NCBI GenBank assembly: GCA_963717695.1
Contig: CAVQWR010000006.1
Coordinates: 744,001 to 808,000 of the forward strand
DNA from: CAIWHR01 sp963717695
Lineage (GTDB): Bacteria > Pseudomonadota > Gammaproteobacteria > Burkholderiales > Casimicrobiaceae
Length of the DNA stretch: 64,000 nucleotides
Direction: 5' to 3'
In this document: positions 11,669 to 21,288 of the stretch, piece after piece
Layout of the letters: each line of letters starts with the position of its first letter
How positions within the stretch are numbered: the first letter of the stretch is position 1
Program-made: the position numbers and the translations under genes
Notes under the pieces: model-generated
Seen by the model: the letters and a program-made list of their open reading frames with translations, nothing else
Databases searched by the model: none
Told to the model about the DNA's origin: nothing

Positions 11669-13471
11669 TTACGGGCGCTTCGCGGCCGTCGCCCGGTATT
11701 TTTCGAGATGGCGCACGGGCAGCGCCAGCGCGTCGCGCCGGAAGGGATCGGCGAGCTCCTGCGTGACCATCATCTCGAGCACCGTGGTGCGGCCTTCGGA
11801 CTGCGCGGACGTGGCCGCGCGCAGGGCCGCGCCGACGTCGGCGAGCCGGTCGATCCGGTGACCGTCGGCGCCCATCGCCCGCGCCACCTCGGCCCACGAC
11901 GGCTGCCGGTCGAGATCGACGCCGACGAAGCGCCGTTCGTAGAAGTCCACGTGGTTCTTCTTTTCCGCGCCCCATTGTCCGTTGTTGAACACGACCGCGG
12001 TCACCGGGATGTTCTCGCGCACGCAGGTCTGCAACTCGCCGAAGCTCATCCCCCAGGCGCCATCGCCGACGTAGGCAATGGCGGGCCGCTCCGGCGCCGC
12101 GGCCTTCGCACCGATGATCGTCGGGAACGCATATCCGCAGTTGCCGAAGCTCATCGCCGCGAACATCGAACGCGGCCGGTCGAATGCGAGGTACGAGTTC
12201 GCCACCGAGCAGATGTTGCCGATGTCGGTCGAGACCATCGCAGCGGCCGGCAGCGCGCGGGCGAGCTCGCGCAGCAGCTCGCGCGGATGCATCGCGCCGG
12301 ACGCTTTCGCGACGCTTTGCGACCATGCGTCGGTCTCGCGGGTCCAGCCATCCTGCTCGGCGGCCCACGCCTTCTTCGCCGCATCGATGTCGGCGATGCG
12401 CGCGGTCTTGTTCGCATTGCACGCGAGCGTGCGTGACGCCAGGCGCTGCGTCAGCGCCGCCGCAGCCGCGCCCGCATCGCCGCAGATGCCGACGGCAATC
12501 GGCTTCACGAGGCCCAGCATCTTCGCGTCGGCGTCGACCTGCACGATCTTCGCGTCGGCGGGCCAGTAGTCGATGCCGTATTGCGGCAGCGTGCCGAACG
12601 GTCCGAGCCGCGTGCCGAGCGCCAGCACGACGTCCGCCTTCGCGAGGAGGCGCATCGCCGCCTTGCTGCCCTGGTAGCCGAGCGGCCCGCAGGCGAGTGG
12701 ATGCGCGCCGGGAAAGGCGTCGTTGTGGAGGTAGCTCGTCGCGACGGGCGCCTGCAGCAGGTTCGCAAGCGCGATGGCTTCGGCCAGCCCGCCACCCATG
12801 ACGACGCCGCCGCCGGCGACGATCACCGGAAACAGCGCGCCGGCCAGGAGCTCCGCTGCCGCATCGAGGCTTTTCGCGCCGCCCGCGCCGCGCTCGATGA
12901 CGAGCGGACGCGGAATCTCGCACTCGATGTCGCCGTAGAAGAAGTCGCGCGGGATGTTGAGCTGCGCCGGCCCCATCTCGAGGCGCGCGCGGTCGAACGC
13001 GCGGCCGGTCAGCTCGGCCATCCGTGCGCGATTGTTCACGTGCGCCTGGAATTTCGTGATTTTCGAGAAGATCGGCAGCTGCTCGGTCTCCTGGAATCCG
13101 CCAAGACCCAGCGTCGCAGTGCCTGTCTCCGGCGTCACCACGACGACCGGCGAGTGCGCCCAGAACGCGGCGGCCGTCGACGTCACGAAATTCGTGATGC
13201 CGGGGCCATTCTGCGCGATGCAGACACCGTGGCGACCGGACACCCGCGCGTAGCCGTCGGCCATGTGCCCCGCGCCCTGCTCGTGTGCAACCGAGATGAA
13301 GCGGATGCCGGCGAGCGGAAAGAGATCGAGCGCGTCCATGTACGCGGAGCCGACGATCCCGAACACGTCGGTCACGCCCTGCGCGACCAGAGTCTCGACG
13401 AACGCCTCGGAGGGCGTCATCTTCTGCCTGCCGGCGACGACGGCGCGCCCTCGCGTGTTCGCTTCGCTCAC
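11669..13471 (-). CDS. xsc: Sulfoacetaldehyde acetyltransferase (TPP enzyme)
   Basis: A 600-residue thiamine-diphosphate enzyme that cleaves sulfoacetaldehyde with phosphate into acetyl phosphate and sulfite, the carbon-sulfur bond-breaking step of taurine catabolism. Seen: the N-terminal MTPSEAFVETLVAQGV and GIVGSAYMDALDLFP typical of Xsc, the TPP-activating Glu in AHEQGAGHMADGYAR, and the TPP/Mg motif GDGAWGM...FNNGQWGAEK near residue 470. The GTG at 13471 has a GGAAGGCGG Shine-Dalgarno and is preferred to a GTG at 13489. It lies 19 bp after ald, so the two are co-transcribed. Neighbouring aminotransferase, tauABC and pta support the role over other TPP carboligases. Confidence 0.9.
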   Translation of the reverse strand: MSEANTRGRAVVAGRQKMTPSEAFVETLVAQGVTDVFGIVGSAYMDALDLFPLAGIRFISVAHEQGAGHMADGYARVSGRHGVCIAQNGPGITNFVTSTAAAFWAHSPVVVVTPETGTATLGLGGFQETEQLPIFSKITKFQAHVNNRARMAELTGRAFDRARLEMGPAQLNIPRDFFYGDIECEIPRPLVIERGAGGAKSLDAAAELLAGALFPVIVAGGGVVMGGGLAEAIALANLLQAPVATSYLHNDAFPGAHPLACGPLGYQGSKAAMRLLAKADVVLALGTRLGPFGTLPQYGIDYWPADAKIVQVDADAKMLGLVKPIAVGICGDAGAAAAALTQRLASRTLACNANKTARIADIDAAKKAWAAEQDGWTRETDAWSQSVAKASGAMHPRELLRELARALPAAAMVSTDIGNICSVANSYLAFDRPRSMFAAMSFGNCGYAFPTIIGAKAAAPERPAIAYVGDGAWGMSFGELQTCVRENIPVTAVVFNNGQWGAEKKNHVDFYERRFVGVDLDRQPSWAEVARAMGADGHRIDRLADVGAALRAATSAQSEGRTTVLEMMVTQELADPFRRDALALPVRHLEKYRATAAKRP

Positions 13472-13490
13472 GATTCCGCCTTCCCGCACG

Positions 13491-14606
13491 TCACCGCATC
13501 ACCGACTCGGCACTCGCGTACGCGTAGCCCAGCGCTTCGGCGACCGGCTGGCACGTGACCTTGCCGAACGCGACGTTGAGCCCGTTGCGCAGGTGCACGT
13601 CGTCCGCCAGCGCCTGCTTCCAGCCCTTGTCGGCGAGCGCCAGCACGAACGGCAGCGTCGCGTTGTTGAGCGCGAACGTCGACGTGCGCGGCACGCCGCC
13701 CGGCATGTTCGCGACGCAGTAGTGGGTAACGCCGTCGACGACATAGACGGGATCGGCGTGCGTCGTCGCGTGCGAGGTCTCGAAGCAGCCGCCCTGGTCG
13801 ATCGCGACGTCGACGATCACGGACCCCTTCTTCATCTGCTTCACGAGCGCCGCCGACACGAGCTTCGGCGCCGAGGCACCGGGGATCAGCACGCCGCCGA
13901 TCACGAGGTCCGCGCTCGTCACGTGGCGCTCGATCGCATCCTGCGTCGAGAACACCGTGTTGAGCGGCCGCCCGAACTGCCGCCAAAGCGCGCGCAGGAC
14001 CTCGTTGTTGCGGTCGAGCACCCACACTTCGGCGCCCATGCCGAGCGCGATGTGGCAGGCGTGCGAGCCGACGACGCCGCCGCCCAGGATCACGACCTTG
14101 GCGGGATCCACGCCCGGCACGCCGCCCAGCAGCATGCCGAGGCCACCGTGCGGCTTTTCGAGGTAGTAGGCGCCCGCCTGGATCGACATCCGGCCCGCGA
14201 CTTCCGACATCGGCGCGAGCAGCGGCAGCCCGCCCGACGGCGCGGTGACCGTCTCGTAGGCGACGCAGACGGCGCCACTGTCGACGAGGTCCTTCGTCTG
14301 CTCCGGATCGGGCGCGAGATGCAGGTACGTGAACAGCACCTGGCCCTTGCGCAGCATCTTCCGCTCGACCGCCTGCGGCTCCTTTACCTTGACGATCATG
14401 TCGGCAGCGGCGAAGACTTCCTTCGCGGTGGCGGCGACGCTGGCGCCTGCCTTGCGATAAGCGTCGTCGCCCATGCCGATGCCTTCGCCGGCGTTGTGCT
14501 CGACGACGACTTCGTGACCGTGCGCGACTGCCTCGCGAACGCTGCCCGGAGTGAGCCCGACGCGGTTTTCGAGAACCTTGATTTCCTTCGGAACGCCGAT
14601 GCGCAT
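13491..14606 (-). CDS. ald: Alanine dehydrogenase
   Basis: A 371-residue NAD-dependent enzyme converting alanine to pyruvate and ammonium. Seen: the N-terminus MRIGVPKEIKVLENRVGLTP, substrate Lys in VKVKEPQ, catalytic His in YLHLAPDPEQ, Rossmann motif VILGGGVVGSHA (about residues 170-181) and the DQGGCFETSHATTH signature. Intact and of normal length. Placed first in an ald-xsc unit, it would regenerate the pyruvate consumed by taurine:pyruvate aminotransferase and release the taurine nitrogen. It is transcribed divergently from the cyclase-ATPase gene across a 207-bp gap. Confidence 0.95.
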   Translation of the reverse strand: MRIGVPKEIKVLENRVGLTPGSVREAVAHGHEVVVEHNAGEGIGMGDDAYRKAGASVAATAKEVFAAADMIVKVKEPQAVERKMLRKGQVLFTYLHLAPDPEQTKDLVDSGAVCVAYETVTAPSGGLPLLAPMSEVAGRMSIQAGAYYLEKPHGGLGMLLGGVPGVDPAKVVILGGGVVGSHACHIALGMGAEVWVLDRNNEVLRALWRQFGRPLNTVFSTQDAIERHVTSADLVIGGVLIPGASAPKLVSAALVKQMKKGSVIVDVAIDQGGCFETSHATTHADPVYVVDGVTHYCVANMPGGVPRTSTFALNNATLPFVLALADKGWKQALADDVHLRNGLNVAFGKVTCQPVAEALGYAYASAESVMR

Positions 14607-14813
14607 GACGCCTCTCTTGTTCGAATGGGGGGCCGGGGCGCGAGGGCGCTCCGGAAAGACGCGAATGGTAACCCGCGGCGGCGACCGGCACACGCCCGCG
14701 GGGAGCCTTCCCGGCTCTGTGCGCGGCGGGACGGCCGCCCTTATACTTGGTGCCCGATCCACACCTCCTTCCCCGGGACGTATCGCGGCGCCACGGCCGA
14801 GAACAACAACGAG

Positions 14814-17454
14814 ATGCAGCCCGCAACGGCTCCGGTCACGTTCGTCTTCACCGACATCGAGGGCAGCACGCGCCTCTGGGAGACCGCGCCCGACGCCATG
14901 CGCGCCGCGCTCGCCCGGCACGACGCGATCGGCCGGCACGCGGTCGAGACCCACGGCGGACGCGTCGTCAAGACCACCGGCGACGGCATGCACGCCGTGT
15001 TCGACGATCCGCTCGGCGCGATCGCCGCGACGGTCGCGCTGCAGCAGGCACTTGCGGATCCGGCCGCGACTGCCGGCGTCGCGTTGCGCGTGCGCTGCGG
15101 GATTCATCTTGGCGTCGACGAGCGGCGCGACGACGATTTCTACGGTCCCGCCGTCAACCGTGCCGCGCGCATCATGGCCGCCGCTCACGGCGGGCAGATC
15201 CTTGCCTCCGAAGCGGTCGCGCTCGTCGTCCGCGGCCGCCTGCCGGCCGACGTCACGCTGCGCGACCTTGGCGAGGTGCGGCTGCGCGACCTCGCGAATC
15301 CCGAGCGCACCTACCAGGTCCTGCATCCGACGCTGCGGGAGGGCTTTCCCGCGCTGCGCTCGCTCGAGGCGACCCCGAACAACCTGCCGCAGCAGGTGAC
15401 GTCGTTCATCGGCCGCGAGCGCGAGGTGAAGGAAGTCGCGGATCTTCTCGCGAAGCACCGGCTCGTGATGCTGCAGGGCGCGGGCGGCATCGGCAAGAGC
15501 CGGCTGTCGCTGCAGGTCGCGGCCGACCTGATGGACGACTTTCCCGACGGCGTCTGGCTGGTCGAGCTCGCCGCACTGAACGACGCGCGACTCGTGCCGC
15601 AGGCAATTGCGTCGGTGCTGGGCGTCAAGGAGGAAGCCGGGCACCCGGTCGTCGACGCGCTCGCCAAGTTCGTCGCCGACCGGCGGCTGCTCGTGATCCT
15701 CGACAACTGCGAGCACCTGGTCGATGCATGCGCGCAGGTCGCGCGACGCGCTGCTTGGCGCCGGACCGCACGTACGGATCCTCGCGTCGAGCCGCGAGCC
15801 GCTGCACGTCGCGGGCGAGGCGATATTTCCGCTTCAGCCGCTCGCCGTGCCCGATCCCTACGGATCGTTCAAGCGCCAGGCGCTCGAGGGCTTTGCCGCG
15901 GCGCGCCTCTTCATCGAGCGCGCCACGGCCGCGCAGCCGGCGTTCGCGCTCTCCGACGACAACGCGATGGCCGTCGCCGGAATCTGCCAGCGCCTCGACG
16001 GTATTCCGCTCGCGCTGGAACTCGCCGCCGCGCGCGTCCGGTCACTGTCGGTCGAGCAGATCTCCGCAAGGCTCTCCGACCGCTTTCGGCTCCTCACCGG
16101 CGGCGACCGCACCGCGTTGCCGCGCCAGCAGACGCTGCGCGCGCTGATCGACTGGAGCTTCGACCTGCTGACGCCGCCGGAGCGCGTGCTCTTCCGCCGC
16201 CTCGCGGTTTTCGCCGGCGGATTCACGATCGAAGCGGCCGAAGCCGTCGGCGCTGGCGGCGGACTGCGCCGGCACGGACGTTCTTTCGCTGCTCACCAAT
16301 CTCGTCGAGAAGTCGCTCGTGACGATGGACGCCGGCGGCGAGCGCTACCGGCTGCTCGAAACGGTGCGGCATTACGCGCTGGATCGCCTGCGCGAGTTCG
16401 GGCGAGGCCGACGCCACTCGTACGCGGCATCTCGCATTCTACGTCGCGCTCGCGGAACGGGCGAAGCCGGAGCTCGTCGGCCCGCGCCAGGGCGCATGGC
16501 TGGCGCGACTGGATGCCGAGCGCGAGAATCTGCTGGCGGCGCACGCGTGGTGCGACAACGCGGAGGACGGTGCGGAAATCGGCCTGCGCCTCCTTGACTC
16601 GATCAAGATGTACTGTTTCAATCGCGGCCTGCTCGACACTCGGCCACCGCCTTCTGATCGAAGCGCTGGCGCGGGAGGGCGCGCAAGAACGCAACGTCGC
16701 GCGCTGCCGCGGACTTTTCGATGCGGGCCAGTTCTGCTGCTCGATCGGTCGTTATCAGGACGCGTTGCAGCTGCTGGAGGAGAGCCTCGCGATCGCGCGG
16801 GAAGTCGGCGATGCCCATAGAATTGCGGCCGCGCTGCAGCCTCTCGGCGAGACGGCGAGCGAGCTTGGTGACTTCGCCGCCGCGCGGCGCTACCTCGACG
16901 AAGCGGTCGCGCGAGCGCGCATGCTGTCGGACAAGCGCGAGCTCGCCGCCGCGCTCGTGAACCTCGCGCAGCTGCAACGCGCGATGGGCGAGACCGATTC
17001 GGCCGAGCCGCTCTACGAGGAGGGGCTCGCGCTGCTGCGCCAGCTGGGCGATCGGGAGAGCATCGCCATCGGCCTCCTCAACCTCGCAATGGTGTCGGTC
17101 GACCGCGGTACGGTCGAACGGGCGCGCGCCATGCTCCTCGAGGTCGTCGACATCGCCATCGACAACGCCTCGAAGCCGGTTGGGCAAAGCGTGCTGGAGG
17201 TGTCGGCCGGACTGGCCGCCGCGCGCGGGGAGTGGATTCGTTCCGCGCGTTTTTACGGCGCAGCCGAAGTGCAGGCCGGTGAAACCGGATTGCGGCGGGG
17301 CCAGGCCGACGAAGCGTTCCTGATGCCGCACGTCGCCAAGGTGCGCGCCGCGCTCGGCCCGGATGTCTTCGCGGCCCACGAAGCCGCGGGCGGCGCGCTG
17401 CCCTACGCAAAAGCGCTGGCCGACGCCCGCGCGTGGCTCGCGCGGGACGCCTGA
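14814..17454 (+). CDS. Class III adenylate/guanylate cyclase-domain protein with ATPase and TPR regions (four frameshifts)
   Basis: A protein of about 880 residues. Order: cyclase catalytic domain (residues 5-165, FTDIEGSTRLWE, KTTGDGMHAVF and NRAARIMAAAHGGQIL visible), an NB-ARC/AAA-like ATPase starting at FIGRERE with Walker A GAGGIGKSRLS and Walker B LLVILDNCEH, the sensor region ASSREPL and GIPLALELAAARVR, a winged-helix part (LPRQQTLRALIDWSFDLL), then helical TPR-like repeats. There is no DNA-binding domain of LuxR type at the end. Breaks near 15740, 16258, 16403 and 16640 each fit one extra base. It is divergent from ald-xsc and may be a signalling regulator of the taurine genes; that is inference. 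The product nucleotide is unknown. Confidence 0.85.
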
Positions 17455-17476
17455 CGGTTCCGTCAAAGCCCGCGGT

Positions 17477-17920
17477 TCACGCCCCGTTCTTGATGACGGG
17501 ATCCTTTACGGCGCAGGCGTGGCCGTTCGCGTCGTTGAGATGGATGGCGTACTTGTGGTCCGTCGGCTTCGTCTCGGGGTTGGCGTCGTGAATGTCGTAT
17601 TTCTTGCCGCTGCCCGTGTCATGCGGATTGCTGAAGGGAGGGTCCGGCAGGCCGGTGATGCCGTTCGGTGCCGGCACCCACGTGTAGCCGCTGGTCCGAA
17701 TGGTCCACTCGATCTTGTTCGAACTGCCCAGCGGAACAGGCAACGGATCCGGCGTCACGGAGATGTTCGCGGCGTTTGCGCAACCGGCCGCCGCGACCGT
17801 CACTTCGAGCTTGCAGACTCCGTTGTTGCAGGGCTTGCCGCCGGCACCCTCCGGCGGCTGCGCGCATGCAATAAGCGCGAAGGTCGCCGCCGCGGTGCAT
17901 GCGAGGACTTTGGATGTCAT
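17477..17920 (-). CDS. Putative lipoprotein, paralogue of the adjacent lipoprotein
   Basis: A 147-residue protein not recognised as a known family. It starts MTSKVLACTAAATFALIAC, a lipoprotein signal with lipobox LIAC, after a good GGGAGAGAAG ribosome site. The mature part has Cys pairs (CNNGVCKLEV, GCANAAN), a beta-rich middle (NKIEWTIRTSGYTW) and ends AVKDPVIKNGA. The start MTSK, the IEWTI/ITWTL core and the end DPVI(K/R)NGA are shared with the next gene upstream, so the two look like a tandem duplication. It sits tail-to-tail with the cyclase gene. Likely envelope protein; role unknown. Confidence 0.75.
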   Translation of the reverse strand: MTSKVLACTAAATFALIACAQPPEGAGGKPCNNGVCKLEVTVAAAGCANAANISVTPDPLPVPLGSSNKIEWTIRTSGYTWVPAPNGITGLPDPPFSNPHDTGSGKKYDIHDANPETKPTDHKYAIHLNDANGHACAVKDPVIKNGA

Positions 17921-18019
17921 GTTCTTCTCTCCCGATCCTGCCACGTGTTCACTCGAACTGCGCGACGGTGACGCCGCGCTCCCCCGCATCGATATCGGGT
18001 CGACCGGCAATTGCGGCGC

Positions 18020-18478
18020 TCAGGATGCACCGTTCCGGATCACCGGATCGATGTCGGGACCCGAGAGAATTCCCTTGGTCTTGATGCCATAGCGGTACGT
18101 GCCGCCCGCCGGCAGGTCCCTCTTGTTCGTGCATGTGTAGACGTGCTTCTGCGTCGAATCGGGGGCGCAGCCGAACGCCGCGTTGCCCGACTCGTCCTTC
18201 AGCGTGATGCCGCCGTCCTGGTTGAACGTCGTTCCGTCGTTGCCCTTGAGCGTCCAGGTGATCGTCACCTTGCCGCCCGCCGGAACGTTGACGAGGATCT
18301 CGTCCGGGTACCCCGTGTGCCACCAGTTGTGCGGCAGATCCACCTGGCAGGAACCGGTCGACCTGCAGTCCACCTGCGTCTTCCCGCTCGCATCCACGGG
18401 ATACTGCACGGTCGTGCATCCGGACATCACAACGGCGGCAGCCGAGGCAGCCGCGATCATCAGCGCCTTCGAAGTCAT
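18020..18478 (-). CDS. Putative lipoprotein, first of a tandem paralogous pair
   Basis: A 152-residue protein of unknown function. It has a lipoprotein signal MTSKALMIAAASAAAVVMSGC with lipobox MSGC, preceded by AGGGAGAACA. The mature part contains Cys-rich segments (VDCRSTGSCQVDLPHNWW, CAPDSTQKHVYTCTN) that could form disulfides, a beta-strand core KVTITWTLKGNDGTTF, and the tail DIDPVIRNGAS also found at the end of the following gene. The pair is on the minus strand between two plus-strand taurine-region genes; no functional link is evident. Confidence 0.75.
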   Translation of the reverse strand: MTSKALMIAAASAAAVVMSGCTTVQYPVDASGKTQVDCRSTGSCQVDLPHNWWHTGYPDEILVNVPAGGKVTITWTLKGNDGTTFNQDGGITLKDESGNAAFGCAPDSTQKHVYTCTNKRDLPAGGTYRYGIKTKGILSGPDIDPVIRNGAS

Positions 18479-18819
18479 CTTGTTCTCCCTTGTTGCTGCA
18501 TTCGCCGCCCGGCCCGCGCGACAGCGCTCGCGCAAGGCAAGGCCCCAGCCGGACGCTCCGCAGCCCGGCACGTTACGCCCGGTGAGTGTAGCGCGAGACG
18601 ATGGACCCATGATCGCGAATATTCGACAGCGCCTGGGGCAGGTTCCCGGTCGCCGGCGCTCGCTGGACTCCCTCGGCTTGCGGACAGCACCCGTGCCCGG
18701 CCGGGCGTGCCCTCAATGACGCTCCGCGCCTGAGCCGCCGGGTGTAGCATTTCCGGTTCCCGCCCCTTCCCGGATTGGCTGCCATTCCGGCCGGCTCGGG
18801 ACCGCAACCGGAGACCGCC
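18479..18819. other. Intergenic region between the lipoprotein pair and the aminotransferase
   Basis: A 341-bp divergent gap that should hold promoters for both the lipoprotein pair (minus) and the aminotransferase (plus). A weak -10-like TAGCAT occurs at about 18745 on the plus strand without a clear -35. No gene, riboswitch or repeat was recognised. Confidence 0.35.
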
Positions 18820-20165
18820 ATGGGCCACGCCGAACTCACCCTTCAGGAACAGGCGACGACGCGCCAGATCTCGCTCGACGAGTACTGGATGCCGTTCACG
18901 CCGAACCGCGAATTCAAGGCCGATCCGCGGATGATCGTCCGCGCCGAAGGCATGTACTTCTGGAGCGACAAGGGCGAAAAGATCATCGACGCGTCGTCGG
19001 GCCTTTTTTGCTGCGCCGCGGGACACGGCCGCCGCGAGATCGCCGAGGCGGTCGGCCGGCAGCTCTCGGAGCTCGACTTCTCGGCGCCGTTCCTGCGCGG
19101 GCATCCCAAGCAGTTCGAGCTCGCGACGCGCATCGCCGAACTCACGCCGGGCGACCTCAACCGGATCTTCTTCGGCAATTCCGGCTCGGAAGCCGTCGAC
19201 ACCGCGATGAAGGTCGCCCTCGCCTACCACCAGGCGCGCGGCCAAGGCGGGCGCAACGTGTTCGTGTCGCGGGAGCGCGCTTACCACGGCGTCAATTTCG
19301 GCGGCGTCGCGCTGTCGGGGCTCGTCAACAACCGCCGCAAGTTCGGCCCCGGGCTTCCCAACATCGCCCACATGCGGCACACGCACATCAAGGAGAACTT
19401 CCTCACGCCGGGCGAAGGCGCGCACGGCGCCGAGCTCGCCGAGGACCTGCTGCGCTTCGTGAATCTCTATGGCGCCGAGAACATCGCCGCGTGCTTCGTC
19501 GAGCCGATCGCCGGGTCGACCGGCTGCCTCGTGCCGCCCAAGGGATATCTCAAGCGCCTGCGCGAGATCTGCGACGCGCACGGCATCCTGCTCGGTGTTC
19601 GACGAGGTGATCACGGGGTTCGGCCGCACCGGACAGGCGTTCGCCGCGCAGAGCTTCGGCGTCACGCCCGACATGATCACGATGGCGAAGGCACTCACCA
19701 ACGGCGCGCAGCCGATGAGCGCGGTGGCCGTGAGCGAGCGCATCCACGACACCGATCAGCGGCGCGGCGGCCGAAGGCGCGATCGAGTTCTTCCACGGCT
19801 ACACGTATTCGGGCCATCCGGCGGCGTGCGCGGCGGGGCTCGCGACGCTCGACATCTATCGCAACGACGGTCTGTTCGAGCGCGGCCGCGCGCTGTCGCC
19901 GTATTTCCAGGACGCGATCTTCTCGCTGCGCGACCTGCCCGCCGTCGCCGACATCCGCGGCTACGGGATGCTGGCGGCGATCGACGTGCACGCTGCGGGT
20001 GCGCCCGGCGCGCGCGGGCACGTGCTGCAGAAGAAGCTCTTCGACAACGGCCTGAATCTCAAGACGACCGGCGACTGCGCGCTCATCGCGCCGCCGCTGA
20101 TCGCCGAGAAACAGCATATCGATATGATCACGGATGTCTTGCGCCGGACGATCGCCGTCATTTAG
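18820..20165 (+). CDS. tpa: Class III omega-aminotransferase, probable taurine (or beta-alanine):pyruvate aminotransferase (two frameshifts)
   Basis: PLP enzyme of about 447 residues. Seen: the substrate-end motif YWMPFTPNREFK, FGNSGSEAVDTAMK, SRERAYHGVNFGG, PLP Asp in VFDEVITGFGRTG, catalytic Lys in MAKALTNGAQPM, and HGYTYSGHPAACAAG. Sequence style is that of omega-amino acid:pyruvate aminotransferases. The neighbours xsc, ald and tauABC make taurine the likely amino donor, giving sulfoacetaldehyde and alanine. Start ATG has GGAG upstream. Breaks near 19597 (extra g in CTCGGTGTTC) and 19755 (extra g in ACCGATCAG) are single-base insertions, probably errors. Beta-alanine specificity cannot be excluded. 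Confidence 0.82.
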
Positions 20166-20223
20166 TGTTCGAGCATGCGGGCGCCCCACGGGCGCCCGCC
20201 GCAACCGCAAGGGGGGATGCACC

Positions 20224-21219
20224 ATGAAACGATTCGTCGCCGGACTGGTCCTCGCGCTCGTCGCGGCCGCGCCCGCGCTCGCGCAGAAGACCGTCACGTT
20301 CGCCTACCAGGACATGATGAACCCGTTCCGGTGGGTGCAGCAGACGCAGGAGCTCGAGAAGACGACCGGCTACAAGATCAACTGGCGCCAGTTCGGCGGC
20401 GGCGGCGACGTGATCCGCGCGATGGCCTCGGGCGACGTCCAGCTCGGCGAAGCGGGATCCGCGCCGATCGCGACGGCGGTGAGCCAGGGCCTCGACGTCG
20501 AGCTCTTCTGGATCCTCGAGGACATCGCGGCGGCCGAGGCGCTGGTGGCGCGCAATGGCAGCGGCGTCAACTCCGTGGCAGACCTCAAGGGCAAGAAGGT
20601 CGCCACGCCGTTCGTCTCGACGTCGCACTTCCACCTCATGTACGCGCTGGAGCTGGCGGGCCTCAAGGCGTCGGACCTGCAGGTGCTCAACATGCGCCCG
20701 CCCGAGATCGCGGCGGCATGGGGCCGGGGCGACATCGACGCCGCGTTCATCTGGGACCCGGCGCTCGCGACGATAAAGAAGAATGGCAAGGTGCTGGTCA
20801 CCTCCGGCGAGCTCTGCAAGAAGGGCAAGTGCACGTTCGACGGACTCATCGTGTCGAAGAAATTCGCGCGCGAGAACCCGGAGTTCATGGTCGCACTCGT
20901 GAAGTCGATCGCGAAGGCCGACGGCGACTATCGCGCGAATCCCAAGGGCTGGACCGGCAACACGGAAAAGGTGTCCGCCGTGGCGAAATGGTCGGGCGGC
21001 AAGGCCGAGGACGTCGACGCGGCGATGGCGCTCTACTACTTCCCGAGCCTTGCCGAGCAGGCGTCGCCTGCGTGGCTCGGCGGCGGCGCCAACGGCGGCG
21101 CTGCGAAGGCGCTCGCCGAAACCGCGAAATTCCTGAAGGACCAGGGCCGCATCCAGGAAGTCGCCAAGGACTACGGCGCGGCGGTGACGCCCGAGTTCGT
21201 GCAGAAGGCGATGAAGTAG
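20224..21219 (+). CDS. tauA: Taurine ABC transporter substrate-binding protein TauA
   Basis: A 331-residue periplasmic binding protein of the TauA/SsuA (NMT1-like) family. Signal peptide residues 1-21 (cleavage after ALA). The mature part starts QKTVTFAYQDMMNPFRWVQQ and shows family segments INWRQFGGGGDVIRAMASGD, DLKGKKVATPFVSTSHFHLM and WGRGDIDAAFIWDPAL. It is preceded by AAGGGGGG 8 bp before the ATG, a strong ribosome site. A terminator-like hairpin follows, so receptor transcripts may outnumber permease transcripts. Taurine specificity follows from xsc and the aminotransferase nearby. Confidence 0.9.
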   Translation: MKRFVAGLVLALVAAAPALAQKTVTFAYQDMMNPFRWVQQTQELEKTTGYKINWRQFGGGGDVIRAMASGDVQLGEAGSAPIATAVSQGLDVELFWILEDIAAAEALVARNGSGVNSVADLKGKKVATPFVSTSHFHLMYALELAGLKASDLQVLNMRPPEIAAAWGRGDIDAAFIWDPALATIKKNGKVLVTSGELCKKGKCTFDGLIVSKKFARENPEFMVALVKSIAKADGDYRANPKGWTGNTEKVSAVAKWSGGKAEDVDAAMALYYFPSLAEQASPAWLGGGANGGAAKALAETAKFLKDQGRIQEVAKDYGAAVTPEFVQKAMK

Positions 21220-21240
21220 GCGCCCGACACACGGAAAAAC

Positions 21241-21270
21241 CGGCGGCCTGCGAAGCGCCGCCGTTTTTTT
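21241..21270 (+). terminator. Intrinsic terminator/attenuator between tauA and tauB
   Basis: CGGCGGC (21241-21247) pairs with GCCGCCG (21257-21263) around a 9-nt loop and is followed by seven T (21264-21270). It stands 21 bp after the tauA stop inside the tauABC unit, so it is probably a partial terminator that lowers tauBC relative to tauA. Confidence 0.8.
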
Positions 21271-21288
21271 GCCTCGCCGCGAGCTCTC

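Noticed and set aside
13468..15716. Long open frames antisense to or extending upstream of ald and the cyclase gene
   Set aside because: They are Arg/Ala-rich shadow frames caused by high G+C; only the parts with family motifs are coding.
18479..18819. Riboswitch upstream of the aminotransferase
   Set aside because: Several GC-rich inverted repeats occur, but no conserved core of any riboswitch class I know could be matched.
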